6,043 bases of DNA from Nitrososphaera sp. Its GTDB lineage: Archaea > Thermoproteota > Nitrososphaeria > Nitrososphaerales > Nitrososphaeraceae. The stretch's first letter is position 1; every line of letters starts with the position of its first letter. Made by a program: the position numbers and the translations under genes. The stretch covers positions 1 to 6,043 of the forward strand of contig JAJPDY010000080.1 of the NCBI GenBank assembly GCA_023252395.1, read 5' to 3'. Shown here one piece after another: positions 1 to 6,043 of the stretch. The notes below the pieces were generated by a model. The model saw nothing but the letters and a program-made list of their open reading frames with translations, was not told the DNA's origin and did not search any database.

Positions 1-2175
1 GTAGACGAGGCGGTGATTGGCGTGCTGCGGGCAAAAAAGATAGGCAAACTTTACAGATTTCAGGAAGATGCGATCAAAAAGATACTGCAGGGCAACAACG
101 TGGTCATTACCGCGCCTACCGCGTCCGGCAAGACGGAGGCATTCTGCATCCCGATACTCCAGAAAATTTCAGAGGAAGTTTCGCGCTTTGGATCGCTTCG
201 CGCAGGCGAAGGGGGCAGGGTATCCGCGATTTTCGTCTACCCTACGAAAGCGCTATCACGCGATCAGCTGCCAAAGATAAAGGAATTGGCCGAGCCTCTT
301 GGCACAAGAGTGGCTCTCCTTGACGGCGACACGCCTGAAAAAGAGCGCACAGTTATAATGTCGTCGCCACCTGATGTCATTGTCACCAACTTTGACGTAT
401 TGCATTACCACATGATGCATAGAACGAAATTCTCGCGCATCATTAAAGACGCCCGGTTTCTGGTGGTTGACGAAGCGCACGTCTACACTGGAGTCTTTGG
501 CGCCAATGTTCATCATATCATTGCGAGGCTTGAGCGGATTGCAGGCAAAAAGCTTCAGATAGTCGCCGCGTCTGCCACCCTGCCAAACGCTGCAGAATTC
601 TGCCAGACGCTCTTTGGAAGGCAGATGCAGGTTGTGCAGGGCAAGGGCAGGCGGGGCAGGATAAACCTTGCAATACTATTCCCCTCGCTGAGATCATATC
701 GGTCGCTGACGCTTGACCTTCTCAGACAGACAACAAAGAGAAAGCACAGGACAATAGCGTTTGCAAGCTCGCACCTAGGATCAGAACTGATGGCTTTTTA
801 CGCGGCGAGGCAGGGAGTAAGCATAAGGGTTCACCGCGCCGGCCTGTCGCCGGCTGCAAGAAAAGAAGTGGAGCAGCAGTTCAAGACAGGCCAGCTGTCG
901 GCAATTTCCGCGACCCCGACGCTCGAGCTTGGTATAGACATCGGAGATGTCGACGCGGTGATCTCAAACATTGTGCCTGTCAACCGGCTCACGCAGAGGG
1001 TTGGGCGCGCCGCGCGCCGCGGCCAGCAGGGGTATGCGTTCCTTGCACTTGGCAACGACCCGATTAGCCAGTACTACAAGCAGCACCCTGACGACTACCT
1101 TGCAGACCACGAGTACGCCTACACCGATCCTGCGAACCCATTCGTCCAAGAGTACCAGGTGCTTGCGATGGCATGCGACAGACCATTGTCTATGGCAGAG
1201 AGCAAGCCAGTCTGGGAAACTGTGCAAAAGCTGGTTTCAAAAGGTCTTCTCAAGATAGTCAGGGAGAGGTTTGTGCCAGACCTGAAAGAAGTGATGAAGG
1301 TGCTTGGCAGCTACAGCATCCGGGGCATTGGAAGCAGAGTCGACATCAAGTTCAACAGCAAAATAGTTGGCGACAGGTCGCTGCCGCAGGCACTTGAAGA
1401 GCTGCATCCGAGCGCGATATACTTCCTTGCAGGCCGCCGGTATAGGGTGCAGGAATTCCATTTTGAGAAAAACAGCCAGCCGTACGCCGTGCTTGCACCA
1501 ATCCCATCCGACTATCCATATTACACAAAGGCGCTCACCGACGAGTGGCCGTCGATACTGGAAACGTACGAGCGAAAGACGGTCTTTGGGATAGAGGTCG
1601 CGTACTGCGCGCTCAAGATCCAAAAGAAGGTGCTCGGCTACGCCAACATCGAGATCGGGCAGGAAGTCTCGCAGGGCAAGAAGGTGATGCTGGACAAGCC
1701 GCTTGAATACGAGTTTGTGACAAAGGGCTTTGTGTTCCGGGCTCCCCGGCCATCCGACATCTTGCAAAAGGTAGACGACGAACAGTACGTAGAGATGAGC
1801 GGCTTCCACGCGTCAGAGCACGTCATAATCGAGGGAAGCGCCATGATAACCGGCGGCGCGTCACAGGACTTGGGCGGCATTTCGCTTGGCTCCTCCGGCC
1901 TGATATTTGTCTACGACGGAAGCATAGGAGGCAACGGCGCAAGCAAGGCCCTGTACGACAGGCTTGACAAGGCGTTTGGCAGGGCTCTTCGGATACTATC
2001 AGAGTGCCCGTGCAAGAGCGAAAGCGGCTGCCCAAGATGCACATATTCCTATAGATGCGGCAACAACAACGAGTATCTGCACAAGCACGCAGCGATTGAG
2101 GTCATGAATAGGGCAGTTGAGGGCGAGCGCACGGAAATAGGCGAAAACATTGCCGGCGACAGGGCTCTGGTGTAA
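1..2175 (+). CDS. MrfA/Hrq1-type DEAH-box helicase with C-terminal zinc-binding (MZB/DUF1998) region, 5' partial
   Basis: ATP-dependent superfamily 2 DNA helicase; relatives include bacterial MrfA (mitomycin repair) and fungal Hrq1 (crosslink repair). Residues are numbered from the GTG at 13. Seen in order: a Q-motif-like LYRFQ (13-17), Walker A APTASGKT (34-41), motif Ia YPTKAL (76-81), DEAH (153-156), SAT (187-189), motif V TPTLELGID (301-309) and motif VI QRVGRAARRG (328-337), so both RecA lobes look intact. The C-terminal half has family landmarks: PYYT (502-505), HASEH (599-603), DLGG (619-622), YDGSIGGNG (634-642) and a cysteine cluster at C665, C667, C673, C676 and C682 followed by GNNNE, the expected zinc site. 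The frame stays open to base 1 and the residues before GTG 13 fit the domain, so the true start is probably upstream and GTG 13 is only the first visible candidate. B. subtilis MrfA is about 750 residues, so little is missing. The family call is firm; a role in crosslink repair here is inferred. Confidence 0.9.
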   Translation, partial: VDEAVIGVLRAKKIGKLYRFQEDAIKKILQGNNVVITAPTASGKTEAFCIPILQKISEEVSRFGSLRAGEGGRVSAIFVYPTKALSRDQLPKIKELAEPLGTRVALLDGDTPEKERTVIMSSPPDVIVTNFDVLHYHMMHRTKFSRIIKDARFLVVDEAHVYTGVFGANVHHIIARLERIAGKKLQIVAASATLPNAAEFCQTLFGRQMQVVQGKGRRGRINLAILFPSLRSYRSLTLDLLRQTTKRKHRTIAFASSHLGSELMAFYAARQGVSIRVHRAGLSPAARKEVEQQFKTGQLSAISATPTLELGIDIGDVDAVISNIVPVNRLTQRVGRAARRGQQGYAFLALGNDPISQYYKQHPDDYLADHEYAYTDPANPFVQEYQVLAMACDRPLSMAESKPVWETVQKLVSKGLLKIVRERFVPDLKEVMKVLGSYSIRGIGSRVDIKFNSKIVGDRSLPQALEELHPSAIYFLAGRRYRVQEFHFEKNSQPYAVLAPIPSDYPYYTKALTDEWPSILETYERKTVFGIEVAYCALKIQKKVLGYANIEIGQEVSQGKKVMLDKPLEYEFVTKGFVFRAPRPSDILQKVDDEQYVEMSGFHASEHVIIEGSAMITGGASQDLGGISLGSSGLIFVYDGSIGGNGASKALYDRLDKAFGRALRILSECPCKSESGCPRCTYSYRCGNNNEYLHKHAAIEVMNRAVEGERTEIGENIAGDRALV

Positions 2176-2184
2176 CCGGGATAA

Positions 2185-2192
2185 GGTTTAAG
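2185..2192 (+). promoter_or_regulatory. TATA-box-like element of the topoisomerase gene
   Basis: The element GGTTTAAG sits in the 49-base gap after the helicase stop codon, about 37 bases before the TTG start at 2225. Archaeal TATA boxes lie about 25-27 bases before the transcription start, which would place the start near 2215 and give a leader of about 10 bases. This fits the absence of a Shine-Dalgarno sequence. It is assigned by position and AT content only. Confidence 0.45.
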
Positions 2193-2206
2193 AGTAGTTC
2201 TAGACG

Positions 2207-2213
2207 GTTTTTG
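2207..2213 (+). terminator. possible oligo-T terminator of the helicase gene
   Basis: A run of five T (2208-2212) lies about 33 bases after the helicase stop codon. Archaeal RNA polymerase can terminate at short T tracts without a hairpin, and no hairpin is visible here. The tract overlaps the probable start region of the next gene, so it could equally be plain AT-rich promoter DNA. Confidence 0.25.
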
Positions 2214-2224
2214 TAATAATAAAA

Positions 2225-3910
2225 TTGGAAGAAGCCGTCACTGCTGCGCGGGCCAAGTGGCAGTCACTTGAGCACAAGGGCGTCGCATTCCCGCCCGAGT
2301 ACCAGCCAAGGGGGATAATAGTTACAATCAAGGGCGAAAAGCTGGCGCTCAACCGCGATCAGGAGGAGCTTATTTACGCGTGGGCAAAGAAAAAGGACAC
2401 GCATTACGTGCAGGACCCTGTCTTTCAGGCAAACTTCATGGGCGACTTGAAACAGTTGCTCCCTGAAAAATACAAAAACATCACGATAAACGACATTGAC
2501 TTTTCAACCGCTTACAGGCTAGCCGACGAAGAAAAGAAGATGAAAGAGCAGGACAAAGAGCGCTACAAGAACCTGCCAAAGGAGGAAAAGAAAAAGCTCT
2601 CGCAGGCGAAAAAGGCAGAGCGCGAGCGCCTAAAGGCGACGTACGGCAAGGCAGTAGTCGACGGAGTCGAAGTCGACATCGCAAACTGGCTGGTCGAGCC
2701 GCCCGGGCTTTTCATGGGCCGCGGCCAGCACCCGATGCGCGGAAGATGGAAGCCGCGGGTAAGGCCGGAAGATGTTACGCTTAACTTGGGCGAAAATGCG
2801 CCGGTGCCTGAAGGCAGCTGGAAGGCAGTCGTCCACGATCATTCTTCAACTTGGCTTGCGACTTGGATGGAAAAGCTGACTGACAAGCGCAAGTACGTCT
2901 GGCTGCACGACTCGGCAGCTCTCCGGCAGGAAAATGACAAGGCAAAGTACGACAAGGCGCAAAAGCTGGCCCAGCAGCTAGACAAGGTGCAAAAAGAAGT
3001 AATCCGAAAAATGATGAAGGGCTCGGACAAGACCGCTACAGTAGCGTACCTCATTTTCAAGCTTGCCATGAGGGTTGGCGACGAAAAGGACCCTGACGAG
3101 GCCGACACCGTCGGCGCAAGCACGCTTAGAGTCGAGCACATAAAGTTCCCGCAGGCAAACGGCAAGCAGATGGTCGAGTTCAATTTCCTCGGCAAGGACA
3201 GCGTGCCTTGGCAAAAGACGCTTGAAGTCAATTCAGAGGACACGAAGGCGCTCTATGAAAACCTGAAAAAATTCATGCAGGGCAAAAAGCCAACTGACTC
3301 TATATTTGACGGCATCAACTCACGTAAAGTAAACGCGTTCTTGCAGACGATAATGCCGGGGCTCACTGCAAAGGTGTTCAGGACATGCATCGCCACAAAG
3401 GTCGTGCAGGAAGCGCTTTCTAACCCACCAGTCAAGGTGGACAAGAGCTCATCAGAAGCGCAAAAAGTCTACATCGCAAGAATGGCAAACCTAAAGGCGG
3501 CGATAACCTGCAACCACAAAAAGGGCGTGGATCCAAAGAACCCTGCAGCCAAAAAGGCGATTGAAAAATTCGAAGAGTCGATTGCCAGCAAGAAGCAGGC
3601 CATCAGCGACGTCAAGCAGCAAATAGCAGCAAGGAACTGGAAGACCGAGCTTCAGGAGCAGAGGCTCAAGGAGCGGCTTGAAAAGATGGAGGTGCAGATG
3701 AAATTGCAGCAAGAAACGCGCGACTACAACATCGGCACATCACTGCGAAACTATATCGATCCTCGCGTCATGAAGGCGTGGCTCAACTACGTCGACCTTG
3801 ACTGGACAAAGATATACACCGCAACACTCCAGCGCAAGTTCAAGTGGGTCGAAGGCTACAAGGACAAAAATTTCAGGACCTTCTACCCGGAAACAAAAGG
3901 CTGGCAATAG
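2225..3910 (+). CDS. DNA topoisomerase IB, eukaryotic type (thaumarchaeal Top1)
   Basis: Relaxes positive and negative supercoils by nicking one strand, forming a 3'-phosphotyrosyl link and resealing; needs no ATP. The 561-residue protein aligns by eye along the human TOP1 core: WQSLEHKGVAFPPEY (13-27) matches the core start, GLFMGRGQHP (161-170) matches the lip region, and TADTVG-like and RVEHI motifs follow. All five active-site residues are present: R283 (human R488), K324 in FLGKDS (K532), R386 in KVFRT (R590), H431 in CNHKK (H632) and Y510 in NYIDPR (Y723). A charged helical linker spans about 440-500. The roughly 200-residue disordered N-terminus of human TOP1 is absent, as in other archaeal forms. 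A Lys/Glu-rich stretch lies around 98-135. Start: TTG 2225, because an in-frame stop lies at 2201, no ATG or GTG lies between, and the first ATG (codon 73) would delete conserved core. Its own promoter is likely. Confidence 0.96.
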   Translation: MEEAVTAARAKWQSLEHKGVAFPPEYQPRGIIVTIKGEKLALNRDQEELIYAWAKKKDTHYVQDPVFQANFMGDLKQLLPEKYKNITINDIDFSTAYRLADEEKKMKEQDKERYKNLPKEEKKKLSQAKKAERERLKATYGKAVVDGVEVDIANWLVEPPGLFMGRGQHPMRGRWKPRVRPEDVTLNLGENAPVPEGSWKAVVHDHSSTWLATWMEKLTDKRKYVWLHDSAALRQENDKAKYDKAQKLAQQLDKVQKEVIRKMMKGSDKTATVAYLIFKLAMRVGDEKDPDEADTVGASTLRVEHIKFPQANGKQMVEFNFLGKDSVPWQKTLEVNSEDTKALYENLKKFMQGKKPTDSIFDGINSRKVNAFLQTIMPGLTAKVFRTCIATKVVQEALSNPPVKVDKSSSEAQKVYIARMANLKAAITCNHKKGVDPKNPAAKKAIEKFEESIASKKQAISDVKQQIAARNWKTELQEQRLKERLEKMEVQMKLQQETRDYNIGTSLRNYIDPRVMKAWLNYVDLDWTKIYTATLQRKFKWVEGYKDKNFRTFYPETKGWQ

Positions 3911-3920
3911 AACCACTGTC

Positions 3921-3933
3921 AGAAGACTTATAT
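3921..3933 (+). promoter_or_regulatory. BRE/TATA-like promoter of the membrane regulator gene
   Basis: A purine-rich AGAAGA (3921-3926), resembling a TFB recognition element, directly precedes CTTATAT (3927-3933). The centre of the box is about 41 bases before the ATG at 3971, predicting transcription start near 3956 and a leader of about 15 bases with no evident Shine-Dalgarno sequence. This is the best-formed BRE/TATA pair in the window, but it is judged by eye only. Confidence 0.55.
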
Positions 3934-3934
3934 C

Positions 3935-3950
3935 GTTTCTGCCTTTCCTT
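3935..3950 (+). terminator. possible pyrimidine-tract terminator after the topoisomerase gene
   Basis: A T/C-rich stretch with three short T runs (TTTCTGCCTTTCCTT, from about 3936) begins about 25 bases after the topoisomerase stop codon. Archaeal termination often uses such tracts without a hairpin. It overlaps the predicted leader and start region of the next gene, so the assignment is weak. Confidence 0.2.
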
Positions 3951-3970
3951 TAAACAGGCAAGCCATTCTG

Positions 3971-5458
3971 ATGATATCCCGATATCATAGGGTATTTAGC
4001 GCTAATTTTTTCATTTCTGGGATACTGTTGCTTACTATTGCCTCTGGGTTGACTCCGATATTTGCCCAGCAGAGCTATACTTCTGAATCGCTTTTTATCG
4101 CGCTTTTGTCAGATGGCAACGCGCTGGTAGAGTACGATGTCGGCATTGCAGACCCGCTTGACAAGGAAATAAGGATCCCGCTTTTTGGCGAGCAAGATAT
4201 CCGCAACCTTATCGTGGTGGACTATGACGACAACGTAGTAAAATTCACCATAGGCGACAGGCCAAACGAAATAATCCTAAACACGCCGGGAGTTTCAAAT
4301 ATCAGGATTAGTTACACGACGCAGGACTTTCTCGTAAAGGACAGGAGGGACTGGATATTTTCACTCAACTCGACAGCCAGCCTTACGGTAAAGCTCCCGC
4401 CTGACAGCATACTTACAGACCCGGGAGAAAACTCGCCGTCGATAAAATTTATTGGCGGCCAGTCTCTATTGACCTTTGACAAGCCGGGGAACATCCGGTT
4501 TGTCTACGTGGTAGGGACGCTTGGGACGGAAGAGCAGGCAAACATCGGAATCAGGGCGGCGCAGACTACTATCACAGAAGTCGCCAACAATAATCCGGGC
4601 ATAGTGCTTACAAGCGCCAAGGACCTTCTCAAGAAGGCTACCGAAGCCAGAGATGGAGGTAGGTTTGCCGACGCCGAAACTCTGGCTGACCAGGCAAATG
4701 ACGCCGCCCTTGCCACTAGCAGGGATTTTGCGACAGCGCAAAAAGCAATCAGTGACGCCCAGAACCAGATCGACAAGGCCGCAGGCGAAGGCCGGGACAC
4801 CGTGACAGCAAGGCAGCAGCTGCAGCAGGCAAATGCCCAGTTTGCAGGCGGCAGCTACTCTGACGCAAGAAATTCTGCAAATAGCGCCATCGCTTCCATT
4901 GGGACAAAGCAGCCAGAGCCGGCCCTGCCGATATCTGTGATAATAGCTGCCGTAGTCGCTGCCGCCGGGGGAGTAGGCGCGCTTGTCTTTCTTAAAATGA
5001 GAAAGCCCGGGCAGGCGACATTGCAGCCGCTGCAAAAGCTGGAAGAGCCAAGGGACTCAGCAAGCAGCAAGGCGGCGCCGGTGCTGCGGCCTCCGCCAGA
5101 GGTCAAGGAAGAAGAGGAAGAAATCGACGAGCTTGACAACGATTCGGCAGAGCCCGTGCTGGAAAGCACTTCCTATCAGATACCGGATTCGCAGATCGAC
5201 AAGTCCATCCTTTCGCGAATAGTGGGCAGGATAATAGAGGATAGGCCGCACCTGCGCCCGGAGGACCAGCAGGTGCTCAAGTTCCTTGTAGAAAAGGAAG
5301 GGGCTGCCTTTGAGAGCGAGATCCGAAGCAAGTTCCAGCTCCCCAAGACCACGATATGGAGGCTCGTCAAGAGGCTCGAGCGTGAAGAGCTTGTCGAAAT
5401 CCGCAAGGCAGGCGGCCAGAACCTCATCAAGCTCAAGTTCGAGGACAAGCAGGCGTAG
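3971..5458 (+). CDS. single-pass membrane protein with extracytoplasmic domain and cytoplasmic winged-helix domain (putative membrane-anchored transcription regulator)
   Basis: The function is not established. The 495-residue layout is clear. A signal peptide (1-33) has a basic start, a hydrophobic core ILLLTIASGLTPIFA and probable cleavage before QQ. A beta-rich extracytoplasmic domain covers about 34-182. An alpha-helical region (about 190-312) holds two similar hairpin units, 216-248 and 280-311, sharing the pattern A..L..A, GG.(F/Y).DA, A..A. A transmembrane helix (320-341) is followed by KMRK, giving N-outside, C-inside topology. A Pro-rich, acidic linker (345-405) contains EEEEE at 380-384. 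A winged helix follows at about 408-490: RPEDQQVLKFL is helix 1, LPKTTIWRLVKRLE (457-470) is the likely recognition helix, and the wing is 475-489. The C-terminal part resembles the MarR-like winged helices of archaeal membrane regulators (haloarchaeal DUF7343-like). It may sense an external or envelope signal and regulate transcription directly. A non-DNA-binding role of the winged helix is possible. Confidence 0.82.
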   Translation: MISRYHRVFSANFFISGILLLTIASGLTPIFAQQSYTSESLFIALLSDGNALVEYDVGIADPLDKEIRIPLFGEQDIRNLIVVDYDDNVVKFTIGDRPNEIILNTPGVSNIRISYTTQDFLVKDRRDWIFSLNSTASLTVKLPPDSILTDPGENSPSIKFIGGQSLLTFDKPGNIRFVYVVGTLGTEEQANIGIRAAQTTITEVANNNPGIVLTSAKDLLKKATEARDGGRFADAETLADQANDAALATSRDFATAQKAISDAQNQIDKAAGEGRDTVTARQQLQQANAQFAGGSYSDARNSANSAIASIGTKQPEPALPISVIIAAVVAAAGGVGALVFLKMRKPGQATLQPLQKLEEPRDSASSKAAPVLRPPPEVKEEEEEIDELDNDSAEPVLESTSYQIPDSQIDKSILSRIVGRIIEDRPHLRPEDQQVLKFLVEKEGAAFESEIRSKFQLPKTTIWRLVKRLEREELVEIRKAGGQNLIKLKFEDKQA

Positions 5459-5464
5459 CCACGC

Positions 5465-5471
5465 TTAAATA
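5465..5471 (+). promoter_or_regulatory. TATA-like element of the CBS-domain gene, leaderless spacing
   Basis: TTAAATA is centred about 25 bases before the ATG at 5493, within a 34-base gap. This spacing predicts that transcription starts at or within a base or two of the ATG, giving a leaderless mRNA. Consistent with this, no purine-rich Shine-Dalgarno sequence lies just before the ATG. No terminator-like T tract for the preceding gene is visible in the gap. Confidence 0.55.
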
Positions 5472-5492
5472 AAGCAAAATCGATGATTACGT

Positions 5493-6043
5493 ATGAGCAG
5501 CTACCTCCCAGACGATATCACGGCACTGCTTTCTACACCAATAGAGAATTTCATAAACACAAACGTAGTCATCATGGAAACCGACAAGTACACAGACGAA
5601 GCGCTGGCGCTGATTAAAGAGCGCGGCGTCAGGAGCGTCCTTGCTTCGCACCTAGGAGAGGTGGTTGGAATCGTGAGCAAGACAGACATACTCTTCAAGG
5701 TGATGTCGCAGGGAAGGAACCCCGGCAAGGTCCGGCTCAGGGAGATAATGACAAGCCCGGTGCTTGCTGTTGGCCCGCACAACACCATTCAAGAAACGCT
5801 GTCAATCATGGACAAGCACGTGATTCGGCAGGTGATTGTAAGCTCGCACTCGGCAGTTCTTGGGATGGTTTCACGCGACGACATTTTTGAAAAGATCCAC
5901 ATGACTACCCTGTCGACCGCGCACACTGCCATCAAGGGCACGCCGGTATGCATAATCAACCCAAAGGCCATAGTCTACATGAAGGACACGAGCACTGCCA
6001 AGCTGGTCTGCCCGTACTGCGAGTCGCCCTTTGACACAAAGGA
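5493..6043 (+). CDS. tandem CBS-domain protein with C-terminal zinc-ribbon start, 3' partial
   Basis: The reading frame opens at ATG 5493 (MSSYLPDDITALL) and has no stop through the window end, so only 183 complete codons are visible. CBS domain 1 spans about residues 16-72, with SVLASHLGEVVGIVSKTDIL giving the typical strand-strand-helix and the conserved G-(I/V)-(V)-S-x-x-D ending. CBS domain 2 spans about 82-138, with REIMTSPVLAVGP at its start and VLGMVSRDDIF at its end. Such pairs (Bateman modules) usually bind adenosine nucleotides such as AMP, ATP or SAM, and regulate a partner domain or protein. After the pair, a short beta-like segment leads to CPYCESPF (C173, C176), the first CxxC half of a probable zinc ribbon; the second half is beyond the window. 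CBS plus zinc-ribbon proteins are common in Archaea and mostly uncharacterised. Ligand and target are unknown. It probably has its own promoter. Confidence 0.87.
   Translation, partial: MSSYLPDDITALLSTPIENFINTNVVIMETDKYTDEALALIKERGVRSVLASHLGEVVGIVSKTDILFKVMSQGRNPGKVRLREIMTSPVLAVGPHNTIQETLSIMDKHVIRQVIVSSHSAVLGMVSRDDIFEKIHMTTLSTAHTAIKGTPVCIINPKAIVYMKDTSTAKLVCPYCESPFDTK

Noticed and set aside
1003..1024. GC-alternating, near-palindromic stretch (GGCGCGCCGCGCGCC-like)
   Set aside because: It encodes helicase motif VI (VGRAARRG); the pattern follows from Gly, Arg and Ala codons and there is no reason to call a regulatory hairpin.
1237..1809. 190-codon open frame on the - strand inside the helicase gene
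   Set aside because: It lies entirely opposite conserved helicase sequence, shows no recognisable domain and has no promoter; it is a by-product of codon bias.
2658..2681. Repeated GTCGA units
   Set aside because: They lie within coding sequence for VDGVEVDI; repetition follows from repeated Val-Asp/Glu codons.
2839..3243. 134-codon open frame on the - strand inside the topoisomerase gene
   Set aside because: Serine/leucine-rich translation typical of the reverse complement of lysine/glutamate-rich coding sequence; it is opposite catalytic-core codons.
3941..3959. Possible hairpin GCCT ... AGGC in the gap before the membrane regulator
   Set aside because: A four-base stem with an 11-base loop is expected by chance and would not be stable.
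4809..4832. CAG/CTG-rich short repeat
   Set aside because: It encodes RQQLQQA in a helical region; too short and interrupted to be a microsatellite.
4466..5035. 189-codon open frame on the - strand inside the membrane regulator gene
   Set aside because: Antisense to a well-supported gene; the translation is cysteine-rich and low in recognisable structure, with no family resemblance.
5501..5788. 95-codon and 60-codon (5789-5971) open frames on the - strand
   Set aside because: They lie opposite the tandem CBS-domain frame, whose + strand translation shows clear domain motifs.

Overview
The window looks like chromosomal DNA from an ammonia-oxidising archaeon (Thaumarchaeota / Nitrososphaeria), probably a soil Nitrososphaera-type lineage. 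The main evidence is a complete type IB DNA topoisomerase of the eukaryotic kind, which among Archaea is a hallmark of Thaumarchaeota and close relatives. Supporting signs are archaeal TATA-box-like elements 25-40 bases before the start codons, no clear Shine-Dalgarno sequences, and a membrane-anchored winged-helix protein of a typically archaeal build. The genus is an inference from the moderately GC-rich base composition and is not proven.

Layout, all on the + strand and tightly packed. Bases 1-2175 hold most of a superfamily 2 helicase of the MrfA/Hrq1 type (DEAH box, C-terminal zinc-binding MZB/DUF1998 region); its 5' end lies outside the window. After a 49-base gap, 2225-3910 encodes the topoisomerase IB, starting at TTG. 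After a 60-base gap, 3971-5458 encodes a single-pass membrane protein: signal peptide, extracytoplasmic beta-rich domain, two helical-hairpin repeats, transmembrane segment, acidic cytoplasmic linker and C-terminal winged helix. After a 34-base gap, 5493 to the window end encodes a protein with a pair of CBS domains and the start of a zinc ribbon; it is cut by the window edge. Gene-free stretches are all under 65 bases.

The first two genes both concern DNA topology and repair: the helicase family is linked to repair of mitomycin-type damage, and the topoisomerase relaxes supercoils. The last two look regulatory: a possible one-component signal transducer placing a DNA-binding domain at the inner face of the membrane, and a CBS-domain ligand sensor. 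Each internal gap carries its own TATA-like element, so the genes may be separate transcription units. A shared pathway is not shown by the sequence.

No RNA genes, CRISPR arrays, insertion sequences or sizeable repeats were seen. The most noteworthy item is the membrane-tethered putative transcription factor at 3971-5458, whose ligand and targets cannot be read from sequence.
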